Source: Polytrichum commune
Lineage: Eukaryota; Streptophyta; Polytrichopsida; Polytrichales; Polytrichaceae
Reading direction: 5' to 3'
Assembly (NCBI GenBank): GCA_950295325.1
Contig: OX485804.1
Coordinates: 63,396,533 to 63,460,532, forward strand
Length of the DNA: 64,000 nucleotides
Shown here: positions 11,607 to 22,330 of the stretch, in pieces
Position numbering within the stretch: position 1 is the stretch's first letter
Layout of the letters: every line of letters starts with the position of its first letter
Translations under genes and position numbers: made by a program
The notes under the pieces: generated by a model
Told to the model about the DNA's origin: nothing
Databases searched by the model: none
Seen by the model: the letters and a program-made list of their open reading frames with translations, nothing else

Positions 11607-12267
11607 CTAGTGCCTCCTCTTGGCCTCGTCATGGTCCATGATGCCGACTGCAGTGGTCAAGACAATGTATCCAAACTGCAATACATACAAAACACCAATC
11701 GCTTAGTCTCCAACATGCCAACAATGCAAAAGCTGCAATCCACTATCTCGCCCATATTGCCTTTTACAATCCTCTCCTAGCAAAGCATTTGTATAATCTA
11801 GTTCTTGATAAAATTGATTTCCTAGAACCATAAAAAAAAAAGACCAGCAAGTGGTTTTTTTGACAGGTTTATCATGGCTACAATGTGATTGTTGAATATT
11901 GAAGTTGGTAGTGAACCTGTCATACGCATCGTCCAATGTGCCTCAAAACACATGCTCTTCACATTGACATATCCTCACCCAAATGCCGGGATACACATTT
12001 TTCGTGAAGTAGACACACTAAACCCCTATACCTCAATTCTTGGCTTTGAGATATTTTACATACATGCTACAAACCGTAAATACGGCTGTCATGACAAGTG
12101 TCACACACCTGACATGAGGGAAGAAGTCGTGCAGTCCACGCTTCCAACTCACTTACGCCGATATTGTAACGAGGGCTGATCACGCCACAATTGTTCAATT
12201 TGTCGTTCAACTGTATGACAATCTTGCCGGCCATGTGGTCATCGACCAACTCGAATTCTCCAATGTA
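11607..12267 (-). pseudogene. Captured fragment of ribosomal protein uS8 (RPS15a) gene
   Basis: Two minus-strand exons encode the C-terminal two thirds of cytosolic-type 40S protein uS8/S15a. Exon A, 12267-12109 (53 codons), begins [15 protein letters not shown] and contains [10 protein letters not shown] and [11 protein letters not shown]. Exon B, 11675-11607, begins [20 protein letters not shown]. Both match the family order (known eukaryotic S15a: [51 protein letters not shown]). The 433-bp intron keeps its CAG/GTGTGT donor and TTGCAG acceptor, so genomic DNA rather than cDNA was captured. It is broken: the first half of the protein is missing, a stop follows ..AKRRH, and the usual C-terminal KNVGGKVLGFFY is not in frame. 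It lies wholly between the MULE ends. It is very unlikely to make ribosomal protein. Confidence 0.88.
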
Positions 12268-12340
12268 ACATGTTGCACACAATATTGTTCCCCTTGAGTG
12301 TTGTAGTTAGGTTTTTAGGTTTGGGTTCATACTCTCAAAA

Positions 12341-14165
12341 AACCCCAGGGAAGACCAAATAAGTGTCAGGTGTAACTTTCCCATCGCAAAGAAAGGGCTT
12401 CACTCTCTCGGGCAGGGATGATTTACACCAGGAAGATTCTTTCTCCAGGGTTCATGCAAAATTCGGCTTCGATGACTCGGCACTCACCAAGTATTTAAAC
12501 TCCCTTCACAGGAATACATCACTCTTGAACCTGCTCTCGCATGAACTACATGGTATCTGAGTTGATGAAGATCTCTCCTTTCTCATGAGATTCAAATTCG
12601 AACCAAATCACGATATTATCCCCTCTTGCTCATTTGAGTTAACTTTATCAAACAGAAAAGACGACGGCAGACTCAACTACCGGGTGGGTTATCGAATCTC
12701 CGTTCACAGTGAAATTACAGAATTCTCTCGTCTGCTTCTCGCAGCATTTATACACTAATAAGAATGGTTTTATTCCCTTCCCAGGAAAGCTCCAGCAGAT
12801 AGATCTCTTATTAATTCTTCAAACAGTTCTTTGAGGGTCATATTAATTAAATGGCTCATGATCTTAATGAGATATCTATCTCTTTGTCTGTCTCGTGATT
12901 CAAAATTCACTCCCTAAGTTCAGTTCACTATTAACGTAACATATTCTCATGTTGTCTCAAGTAGTAATAACGCTGAGAGTCACAAGCCTCTCATATTAAA
13001 CAATAAAAGCATTATGACCTTTCACAGGAAAGATCCAATATATGTAGACATCTCCTCCTTAAATCCAACAGGGTTAAGGGGGATTCACTGATGAGTGAAC
13101 TGCTCGAGATCGAAATGGAATCTCGGTTATTTTACTTAATTCATGACGAACAATTAATTTCCCAACATTAGGCCATGTTGTTATGGTCTATATATTAATT
13201 TGACACAAGAGAAAGTCTCGGTGTAACAAAGATGATGATATATACTCCTTCACAGAGATATATATTTTATTCTTACATTGCACGATCTACTTAGGCTTGG
13301 TTTGAATAAATGTGACTCCCTTCTCAGGATATTCACACTCCAATGAGAACTTTAAGATTTCTTCCTCTCACTTAATTGAAAAAACTTTCCTCAGTCAAGG
13401 AGTTAGATTTCATAAGCTAACCCCGGACTGGAGATCTAATTTCCTTTCACAGGAAATTCCTGGTGTCTACACTCAGACACAAATTCAATCATAATCCATG
13501 CAATCTCTTACACTTCAAGTTCTCACTCTCTTCCCGAGAGTATCATTTATTATTTATCTTATGGTATTCTCAAGGATTACTTGCGTAATTACCCACAGTG
13601 GAACTTCACATTCCACTTGTGAGGGTGACTGAGAGTTTCTCACTCTCCTATTCGTCACTGACTCCTTCACAAGAAGTTGAAGTCACACAACTAATCCTTA
13701 CTCCCTTCACAAGAGTAGGATAAAATGAATTTCCTCTTAACTTACTCCGAATTGGGGACATTCACTGTCTCCACATTGACTGTAACTTTTCTTAGAACCT
13801 TAAGACACTGTCCATATAACTCCATATAAGACTGTTCACAATCCACGCATAAAACACATGTGATTCAATTCAAGAGTTTCACACTCCTGAATCACAACTC
13901 CACATTAACAACAACACTCCCACTTCCATAGTGGTAACAACTCTAGGACATCCACACACCGATCCAATCACAAGACTTTCAATTTCACATTCACAACTTA
14001 AAGAAGGATTTAATAATGGCACTTTGTATTGATATAAAAAGAGACTGTACACATAAAATTAAGGGCTTCACACCCTGGGAGTTGAGGAATTCACTCTCTT
14101 CACGAGAGGAAGATCAAAATTACAATGCCCCCTTGTCTTCTCCTTCCTTCATTTTATCCTTCTAT
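12341..14165 (+). repeat. Hairpin-rich repeat, copy 2 (inside the MULE)
   Basis: A 1.8-kb relative of 5947-8060: same start (AGGGAAGACCAAATAAGTGT) and same end (GGGCTTCACACCC followed by CTCTCTTCACGAGAGGAAG). It contains many short arms around a TTCAC-type loop: GTGGAA-CTTCACA-TTCCAC near 13610, GAGAG-TTTCTCA-CTCTC near 13632, TATATACTCCTTCACAGAGATATATA near 13238, and ACTCCCTTCACAAGAGT near 13700. It adjoins the truncated 5' side of the uS8 fragment. No coding frame of note. Family unknown. Confidence 0.6.
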
Positions 14166-14592
14166 CCTCAAAAGGTGGTGACTGTCTGCAACTAGGATTC
14201 CAAGTGCTACTTCTAATTGTCACATGTGAATTCCATGCCCCCTCATATCCTTCTAAACTCTGGGTAGCAAAGGAAATTCTTCTTCCCTAGCCTGTTTCCA
14301 TTTCGGAGTGACTAAGTGTCTAATACTTCACTATTTCACTAGTCTTGAGTAAAATTTGACATTCATTTACATCTCAAAACTAAAACTTAAGCATTCAGAC
14401 CAAAAGATGGTACCACAAGTGTTGAGGAAATTTACATCGATTGTAATTCGCTTATTTCATATACAAAGCAGAAGACCAAATGAGTTGCATTGACCACTGT
14501 CTGCAAGCATTGACAGGATGTCTTGAACAACGTCCTTCATCTCATGATAGCAAAGGTGCGTCCACTTTTCTCGAAGTACAAAAAAAAATCTG

Positions 14593-15075
14593 CATTGACA
14601 AGAATGCGCCTCACGCTTGAGGGCGCACTGAAATGCGCCTTCCGTAATTTCCGCCTAGAGCTACTCACACCTGCATCAATGGTGATTACCATGAACAACT
14701 GATTCAAAAGAGGACATACAGACATATCTGAACCGAAAACACCTAAAAAATTAGGCAACACTGACAGGAATGTGCCTCACGCTTGAGGGCGCACTGAAAT
14801 GCGCCTTCCGTAACTTGCACCTAGAGCTGATCACACCTGCATTTATGATGATTACAATGAACAACTGGTTCAAAAGAGGACATACAGACACATCTGAACC
14901 GAAAACATCTAAAAAATTGGGCAGCATTGACAAGAATGCGCCTTCCGTAACTTGCGCCTAGAGCTGCTCACACCTGCATCAATGATGATTACAATGAACA
15001 ACTGATTGCAAAGAGGACATACAGACACATCCGAACCAAAAACACCTAAAAAATTAGGAAGAGTCAGTGACATGC
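14593..15075 (-). repeat. Three tandem copies of the inner MULE-arm segment
   Basis: Units start near 14593, 14758 and 14925 (period about 166 bp) and contain CTCACACCTGCAT and CATCTGAACC-type words. The third unit overlaps the right terminal inverted repeat and lacks about 28 bp. So the right arm was extended inward by tandem duplication. Confidence 0.85.
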
Positions 15076-15959
15076 TCTGGAACACCCACATCCGACTTTC
15101 AAAACCCTAAAGAAGAGCTAAGCAACCTTCAACCCTACTCAACAAAAGAATTCATGGACAACGGCTTATGGCACAACAACTGCCAATGACATTGGTAGAA
15201 CGGCGTTGACATTTCTGATGGGATCTTTGATGAAAGAACAAGCCACAACAATGTGATATAGTGCGGCCGCACTCAACATAAAAAAAACCCCTAAACCATA
15301 AACACCAATGTTCAATCATCTTCTCTACAATGCTCTTCTTTACCCTTACACAAAAACTTCAGCTAAACCAGCAACCCTAAACCAACATGCTTGCTGTGAC
15401 TACTTATTTTCCATGCAAAGTTGGATTTACATTTAGTAACTTTAGTAACACTACAAATGGCAGCACAACTAGTACATAGAAGACAGTCCATTTTGGCAGA
15501 AATCTACAGTCTTTGCTAAATGCCTACGTTACGATCAATGAGAGGCATGGTTACGATCCCTTCAATGCTTCATTGTTGCAATTGCATCACTTCATGCAAG
15601 ACCGTCCATTGCGGCAGAAATCCGGAGTGTGCAGGTTACAATGATTCAGCAACCATGGCTGGATGGAGATCTTCCAAACCCTAAACCCAAAACACAATCC
15701 CCGAGGGTGATTAGGTTACCTGGGTGGGTGGATGTCGGCCATGGGCCACATGGTCCTCATGGCATGGGGATGCCATGATGGAAGGTGATGTGATGTGAAG
15801 TTGGGCACGGGCAGCTTGGCGTGCCACAGTGTCGTTACAGCCCAGGCCAGCAGAGGCTTTGCTGCAGGCAGACCAGGACCCGACCCCCGAGGGGCTGACC
15901 CACTGCCATGCCTCGATTTCAGCACAACATTTACCTCCTTTGGGCTGGGTAATGTTAGG
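14935..15959 (-). repeat. MULE right terminal inverted repeat
   Basis: Reverse complement of 8795-9928, lacking the small internal duplications of that arm. It ends TGGGTAATGTTAGG. Confidence 0.85.
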
Positions 15960-15970
15960 GCCCATTCAAC
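15960..15970 (+). repeat. Target site duplication, right
   Basis: GCCCATTCAAC, identical to 8784-8794. Confidence 0.85.
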
Positions 15971-17180
15971 AATGCACTATAATTATGAGCGAATTCATAT
16001 GATTCGGATATATATTCCACTCGGTTTGACTATGAGTGAAGCAAGGAGATAAATTAATGGCAGTTGTTGATGATGATGGCAACTACCTACAACCATCTCA
16101 TTGATTTATAACCAGTGTACTTTATTGAATTAGTGTGTCATATGTGCCTAGTGTGGTGCATATTTTATTGGCTTAGTGAGCCCCTAGTTGTCAATTGGAT
16201 TTGCCAGCTTCATACAACAAGTAAGTAGATACTTCATATAAAGAAAATAAAGTAAAACGCTTGTTTGCCTAAATATTGTTCAGTTAGAAACAAAACTCCC
16301 CACCCCAAGAATTGTAAGTGATAATGGACAAATCAATATGATTCAATCAAAAAAACACACCAACTCAATAGATTGTTGAATGTAGTGGTTACACTATTGC
16401 GCTACTTAGAAACTATGTCGAGTGATTGGTTGACAACCCATATTGACACGAGGCAACACGAATGACATCGTATGATCATATGTTGTTGAACATCCACTTG
16501 TGTTCTATTGGTGCAAAAATGACTTTGTTTCCAACAAAAGCCCCACACAAAGAGCACATCATAGTACCTATCCAGTGTCAATGTGGAGTCAATGTTATAT
16601 TTTTTTAATTTCTTATGAAGGCTAAAGCAATTGTGTGATGTGCAAATAACACACACCTTCTTGGAAGTTGCGATAGATTGTAAGAGTGCCACCCATGTTT
16701 TTGTTTCTTTTCTCCTTCTTTAGGTTTTATGAAGGGTAATATCAAGAGACTAAGGCTCATGTAGGCGATGAGCAAGTTCAATACTTTGATGTTGAAATAC
16801 TATTTTTATGAGGTGACACACACAAGTTATAAAGGTTATGACTAATAGGAAAATTAATATAAATAATGTAGGAGCTAAGCATATTCAATGCGAATGCTCA
16901 TCAACCACATCCTATGTAAATGGTTAAGAGTCTTTGCAAGTGGAACCTCGATCTTTCAAAGAGCCACTGCAAGAATTAGGATTATTTGCTTTGATTTGTT
17001 TGACATATGCGATTTATCTCATGGATATTTGTTTGACAAATATAAGCACATGTGGCTAACTCACAAATATATTAATTTCCTCTCCTCCTACTATCATGGT
17101 AATTTTGGTGTCATAATGTATGTTTGTGTGTGTGATTGCCCTAGTTATTAGACATCACCACAACAAATCCTCAAGACTTG
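15971..17180. other. Intergenic stretch, no recognised gene
   Basis: A minus-strand frame at 16692-16402 (96 codons, starting MALLQSIATSKKVC) is open but has no domain I know and no supporting context. The rest is AT-rich and uninformative. Confidence 0.35.
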
Positions 17181-17181
17181 G

Positions 17182-17423
17182 GGGGTTCATGGTGTCTTGT
17201 AAACTCATCCATTTTAGATGAAGGGGGGCTTAGCTAGTAGAAACCAGTTTCTTACATGTTGAGGATTGATTCGTTCCAAGTGAATCACATTACACCAATT
17301 CATGAACTTTGATGTTATTTATGAAATCAAACAATCTAGAAGTAAGCATATGTAGATTGTAGAATAGTTCAATGTATTTTCGTGTTCCCAAAAGTGACGA
17401 GTTTATGTAGACACCACGAACTC
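17182..17423. mobile_element. MITE with GTGGTGTCTACGTAAACTC-type ends, copy 1
   Basis: Left end GGTTCATGGTGTCTTGTAAA and right end GAGTTTATGTAGACACCACG form an imperfect inverted repeat. The better-preserved sister is 58789-59026. Confidence 0.55.
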
Positions 17424-17457
17424 TGCAGTGCAAGAGTTTGTTGCAAAGTAATGTTAA

Positions 17458-17836
17458 GGTATGTGGGTGTTATTTGGTTCCTCTTCTTAACCACACCCCT
17501 ATATTTGACCGGTACATGGTTCAGTGAGGATCCAACAACAAACACCAGAAAAGACACATGTTTAAAAGAGATCGAGCTACGTCTTCAAACATGATTAACT
17601 GCTCTACACTCGATAAGGAACACAATCAAGAGGACCTACATAGTCAATCAACAAATCAACAAATACGCACTTTCATTAACCATAACTGAATAAGAGGAAA
17701 TTCAATATTTCAATATGATTAATGTTGATGCTCCATCATAGATTTACTAGTGCAACACAAGTTTTGTTGTGTACATGCAAGATCAGTAGAAGTTGGAGAA
17801 CATGAAAGACAAACAGAATAACACCCATATACATAC
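17458..17836. mobile_element. MITE with GGGTGTTATT ends, copy 1
   Basis: Inverted ends TATGTGGGTGTTATTTGG and AATAACACCCATATACATA enclose about 380 bp. A sister copy lies at 35301-35670 inside the TAR gene, with partial copies at 37485-37690 and 1383-1620. Internal words such as AGAGGACCTACAT are shared. No coding content. Just right of it (17840-18145) are overlapping open frames on both strands over a GC-richer patch, which I could not identify. Confidence 0.6.
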
Positions 17837-18265
17837 ACTATGGAATTTGAGAAAGGCTCGGGCAGCTGCAGCAGCATCATCGGGCAGAACGCCACAAAGA
17901 ATGTGGAAAGCAAAGCGCGTTGTAAATAGTGTTGTGTTGTGTATTGAATCTCCAAAGAGTTTGTTCTCCAATACTAGCCCGCCCTTCTTGACTGACAGAC
18001 AAAGTACTCGACTGTGGAGGCCACCTGGCAAAAGTTGTCGTTGAAAACACAAAAGGCACTCAAGGTCTTCCGGATAGAGGGAACTATCTTGTATACGAGC
18101 ATCATGTAGACCTCTCATCCGTTTCCGTGTTAAAAAAAACACTTGACCCCTTATATGTTTGTTGCCGATTCATCCCTAATGACCTTTGGTAGAGTGCTTC
18201 AAGGGTGTTCAAAATGAATTATGTTGTCAAATAGATTAAAACAAGTAATTTTTGGGATGCATACT

Positions 18266-18424
18266 CATAACATCATTCAAATCCATAATAATGTTATGTG
18301 GGACCAACAATATATCCACGGAATATTCTATAATATTTTTTCACTCAATTTGAATATCCTACAATATTCAGTGGAATATTGCAAGTCTTACATAATATTG
18401 TTATGGATCTGAATAATGTTATGG
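18266..18424. mobile_element. Small foldback MITE
   Basis: A 159-bp element with arms of about 33 bp: CATAACATCATTCAAATCCA… and its imperfect reverse complement ending …GAATAATGTTATGG. Confidence 0.65.
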
Positions 18425-19205
18425 TGTTTTAGGGCTTTTATGTTGGATGAAGGAGAGGTATACTTGTATGTGATAATTCCCTCCCTCCAAGTTTGTTACC
18501 GCCCCTTTTCCCTATTAAGACTTGTAAGGTAAATGGTGCTAAAACCAGCATTGAAAGTGCTAAGCATATACACTACTATTGAGACAATCAATTCCAAAAC
18601 AAAGTTTGTTAGCGAACGAGAGAGGTTGGTTTATAACGCAAAGTTGTGCTACACCGTTTAGGGCAACCAACATATGCCTCAAATTAGGGTAAGTGACACT
18701 ATTACACATGTAACACTAAATACAACGAGAGAGGTTGATTAACAACTTCGCCATAAGTGTCACCTCACAACACTTGGCGTTCAAGTGCGCTTACTAATAT
18801 CATGGCATGAGTATGTTCGATAGTGTTATGAGGTGCATGCCTACATCACACAATGGTCTACAAGTTGACTAAAGTGTACACAAATGACACAAGCCATTAT
18901 TATGGTCAAGAATATCTTCATAACATTACTTAAATGCTATCAACCATTCCATACTAATAATAATGGTGATGGTGCTTCACCTGGATTTATTAGGTTCAAT
19001 ATGCTATGCTAAGAGAGTAACCATGGGATAGATCCCGGATACTACATGACAAATTCCCGGCCCCACCCACCCTTTGCTATCAACTAGATAATGTTACGTT
19101 CCTCTTGCATACTGAAATGTAAATATATGACACCTGCCATTAGTACACTCAAAACTATTTTCCCCTCGCATACTTAAACGCAAGACTATCATCTAAAGTA
19201 TCCCA
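18425..19205. other. Intergenic stretch, nothing recognised
   Basis: The word ACGAGAGAGGTTG…TA(T/C)AACG occurs twice (18617 and 18725), suggesting an old local duplication. No gene is supported. Confidence 0.35.
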
Positions 19206-20004
19206 ATGTGCAACTCTAAATATCATAATTCAAATATTTTATCACTCAAAGAAGTTACTTATGTTGACGAATGGAATCATATTGATAATTAGCATGTATG
19301 ACACCTTGAGACGGGGGATGTTAAGTTTCCCCCCCTCCCCCACGAACTTTTCGGGGGAGGAATATTCAGGTAGGGGCAACTGTTCGTCGGATTTTTTGGA
19401 CCCGACTGAAAATTGTTGCCCACCTGCCCGACTTCGAAAAAATCATTGTCCTTGCATTCTCGAAGGCCACTTATCCACAAATCCCATATTGAGTGCACTT
19501 CATCTTCAAGGAATTTGGAATCATTAATTTTCGTTCCATTTCAAGATGACAAAGTCCCTTTCAATGGTAAGTCACGAAAATTATAACCTTAGTGCTAATG
19601 AGGATTTTGTAATATTTTTGACTTCCAAGTTAATTACATGCTTTATTGGCGGTTTCACTTTGAAAATGAAATCCAAGTCAATTGCTTACTTACTCAATGG
19701 AAGTGAACATATATATTGGATTTGGGACCTTGAAGATGAAGTGCACTCAATATGGGATTTGTGGATAAGTGACCTTCAAGAATGCAAGAACAATGGTTTT
19801 TTCGAAGTCGGGCGGACGGGCAACAATTTTCGGTCGGGTCCAGAAAATCCGACGGGCGGTTGCCCCTGCCCGAATATTCCTCCCCCGAAAAGTTCGGGGG
19901 GGGGGGGACGGGGGACTTAATATACCCCCTTGAGACCTCTAGGCATCTAGTTTAGACCCTTTGCAAATAGTGTACGTGACACCAAATACCATAAATAGTG
20001 TAGC
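19206..20004. repeat. MITE interrupted by a foldback element
   Basis: The two outer parts (19206-19311 and 19928-20004) align in order with the uninterrupted copy at 24-185. Everything between is the insertion described at 19312-19927. Confidence 0.7.
19312..19927. mobile_element. Foldback element with arms of about 200 bp, hAT-like duplication
   Basis: Arms 19312-19512 and 19725-19927 are inverted copies of each other: the words CCCCCGAAAAGTTCG, GAATATTC, TTGGACC and CACTCAATATGGGATTTGTG recur reversed. It is flanked by CCTTGAGA on both sides (19304-19311 and 19928-19935), an 8-bp duplication as made by hAT transposases. Comparison with 24-185 confirms the insertion point. The 124-codon frame inside it is arm sequence, not a gene. 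A diverged relative lies at 54500-54876. Confidence 0.75.
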
Positions 20005-20156
20005 CATGTGATTGTGGTGACTTGCATATGCATGTTGCTACATGGAAGTGGCTAGAATAGCCAAGGTTTAAATAAAGTTGGATCTTCAATTCATTCACAA
20101 TCGAGCCTTCTCCGAGTGGCAGACACACCCTAGTGCCTCCGAGGACAACTACACTT

Positions 20157-20550
20157 ATTATCCTAATTAGTGCGTGTGGTACTAATTTTAAAAACACACA
20201 CTATTTTCTCAAGTCCCATATTTAGTAATGACGGCTGAATTTTTAAATGAGTGATGTTAATTCATGAATACATTTCAAGACAACCAGTGTGTGCTTTTAA
20301 GGTGCTTGTGAAGAGATTCATTTAAAAAAAATGCAAACACATGCTTATTAATGAATAGTGCCAAGTTGAATAGTGTTGGTACTTTCAGTGAATAGTGTTG
20401 CTACGAATACTATTTTCAATGAATAATGCCACGATGAATAATGCTTCCTATATGTTTCGGTGGCATTAATTTCATAGCGTAAAGAAACTTAGTATCACCT
20501 TCACTAATTTTCCACACGCACTATTAGCTCTCCCTCACTAATTGGGATAA
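20157..20550. mobile_element. MITE with TATCCCAATTAGTG ends, copy 1
   Basis: Ends TTATCCTAATTAGTGCGTGT and CTCACTAATTGGGATAA. Sister copies are 58075-58450 and a truncated one at 42236-42400. The interior repeats GAATAGTG/GAATAATG several times. Confidence 0.65.
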
Positions 20551-20875
20551 TCAAAGTAAGCAGACAACCAACTTAGCTAATTTTATAGTTTATTGCAAAC
20601 ACGCATGAATTCTGACCATGGTAATAATTTTTTTAAAAAAATAGAAAGGAATTAGACCCGAAGATTGAATGATATTATGTACTCATAGATAGATATAGAT
20701 ATGGATATAAGCACTGGCCCCACCTCAATGGAGCAAGCACAAATGAAGAGCCTCTTCACCCTTGGGCCAAGTCCACTCACACAATGTAACAGTTGTCCTT
20801 GGAGTTGTCGATTGCACATGCAAACTAAGTAAGATGGAGAATGAAATTCAATCCTTTGCAAGAGACAATGACTTA

Positions 20876-20977
20876 GGGCCAATTCACATACGAGCCAAGG
20901 GCCGTGAGTATGTAATTGTGAGGGGTCTTGACTCTCATCCAAAGGTTGTCCAAAGGTGTATACGACGTCAAATGTGA
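20876..20977. mobile_element. Truncated MITE, GGGCCACTTCACAC family
   Basis: AGGGCCAATTCACATACGAG followed by CCAAGGGCCGTGA and ACTCTCATCCAAAGG, the left part of the family. Confidence 0.6.
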
Positions 20978-20999
20978 CAGCTACATGTGTAATTCTTTA

Positions 21000-21880
21000 T
21001 AGAAAAGATTTCATCATGTTCGAGAAAGAAAAGAAAGAAAAGAAAAGAAAAGAAAAGAAAAAGAAACGCATGTACATGGTACCGGCGTGAATGTGAGCCC
21101 GTTATCCAAATACTTAACACAGCGGACCGTGTTGTAGTACGAGGTTTTATGCCTCTCTGGGAGGTGGGCTCTGGTGTTACGTTTTTATCCCTTTGTTTAA
21201 GGGGGTGTGACAATAGCTTGTTTGTTTTCTAGTTTTCTTTTGTTAAGGACTAGGTAGGTGAGATATTTAATGGCATTATGGTGTATATTTTTCATGAGTG
21301 TTTTAATGTTGGATTTTGAGAGTTTAAGTTTGGTTAATTTGTCGATGGATTGTTCGTGTATGGCTCCCCGAACGCCTGTTGTGATGGTGATTAGGGGGTT
21401 CGTTTTCGAGCCCTAAGTTTGTATGTTATTAATTAGTGGGTCGTATTTGGTGTGTTTGTGTATGAGTGCTTGTTTGGGGAATCTGTCATGACAATATGTG
21501 AATTCAATGAATTGTATTGTATGGGAGGGTGATGGTAATAAAGGCGTGGGTGTGTGGTTTGGGGCGCCTAGTATGTTTAGGATATCGGGTCTTAATTTGG
21601 TGTGGCATTGGCAACTTATTTGTGTGCATGTGCGTTTTATGAGCCATTCTGGGACTGTTTGTTCTTGACTCTTGTTGTTGAGGTTTCCTGCATTGGTTAA
21701 AGTGTAGAATCGGGTATGTTTGTTGGCTTGGAGTGTTTGGGTGATGAGGTGTACCGCTTTATAATGGCGGGCAATTCTTAAACCTTTTAGATATGGGTGT
21801 TCGCACATGGATAGGAGGTGGGGCCAAGTGTCTCGTTCATTACGAATGGCATAGTGTGCAGTTGGGATTTTGGAGAATAA
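21000..21880 (-). pseudogene. 5'-truncated LINE with zinc knuckle and nuclease-like C-terminus
   Basis: Read on the minus strand, the 3' end of a non-LTR retrotransposon. NCTLCH (about 21860) and, after a frameshift, HLLSMCEH form a C2HC-type knuckle. Next come RIARHYKAVHLITQTL, LRPDIL and IEFTYCHDRF, with TKYDPLI after it. A second frameshift near 21413 leads to NPLITITTGVRGAIHEQSI, ending in a stop near 21207. The PD…E…K spacing after a zinc knuckle resembles restriction-like endonucleases of R2/Dualen-type LINEs; that assignment is inference. The 3' side ends in a (TTTTC)n tail (21026-21065 on the plus strand as GAAAA units). A second copy is at 47215-47705. Defective: truncated, two frameshifts. 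Confidence 0.7.
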
Positions 21881-22084
21881 GGACTACATGTGTAGAACGT
21901 CACAACTTTAGAAGACTCTAACTTACATATTAAGACTTGGGGGGTTATCGAAAATGGGTCTGTGTACTCTACATACACGAGACCCTTGTCACACAAATAT
22001 TTGGAAGCATGGGAATGGAAATGAAAGCATTTGGCAGAATGACTCGTGAGCTGCAGCCCTGGAATCTTGAGTTACTGCAGGTCC

Positions 22085-22110
22085 ATAGTAGTAGTAGTAG
22101 TAGTAGTAGT
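22085..22110. repeat. (TAG)n microsatellite
   Basis: Eight or more TAG units. Confidence 0.9.
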
Positions 22111-22228
22111 GTCAGAGTGGCCATGAAATCGGTTGTATTTAATGATGAAACTATCGCACCTGACACTCAATTTGATAATGTGGAGTCACCGTGATCCAAT
22201 CGACTGTACGGAAAGCAAAGGTTGCAAT

Positions 22229-22330
22229 GGACCATAAAAGTATCTATGAAGTTGGACCATGGACCATAAAAGTATCTATGGACCATGGACCATAGACCAT
22301 AAAAGTATCTATGAAGTTGGACCATGGACC
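22229..22330. repeat. Short tandem repeat around GGACCATAAAAGTATCTATG
   Basis: Three copies of GACCATAAAAGTATCTATG separated by GGACCATGGACC-type words. The latter are themselves partly palindromic. Confidence 0.85.

Larger units (their letters stand above)
8795..15959. mobile_element. Mutator-like element of Pack-MULE type
   Basis: A 7165-bp element with terminal inverted repeats of about 1 kb, starting CCTAACATTACCCA and ending in the reverse complement. It is flanked by a perfect 11-bp direct repeat, GCCCATTCAAC (8784-8794 and 15960-15970). Long inverted repeats and a duplication of about 9-11 bp are the signature of Mutator-like elements. I find no transposase. The interior holds part of a ribosomal protein uS8 gene, an 84-bp tandem duplication and a copy of a hairpin-rich repeat that also exists outside the element. 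Acquired genomic sequence between MULE ends defines a Pack-MULE. The intact target duplication and very similar arms suggest a recent insertion. A Helitron or a simple segmental inversion would not leave this flank duplication. Confidence 0.85.

Noticed and set aside
12551-12570. TGGTATCTGAG, similar to a tRNA-Met primer-binding site of LTR retrotransposons
   Set aside because: Only a partial match, no paired LTRs or polyprotein around it, and the word is not kept in the sister repeat.
15100-15700. AACCCTAAA words suggesting telomere-like repeats
   Set aside because: Only isolated single units; no tandem run.
17783-18142. A 119-codon minus-strand frame and its plus-strand mirror
   Set aside because: Both strands are open over a GC-richer patch next to a MITE; no recognised domain on either strand.
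19546-19920. A 124-codon frame
   Set aside because: Its second half is the right arm of the foldback element; mirrored by the left arm.
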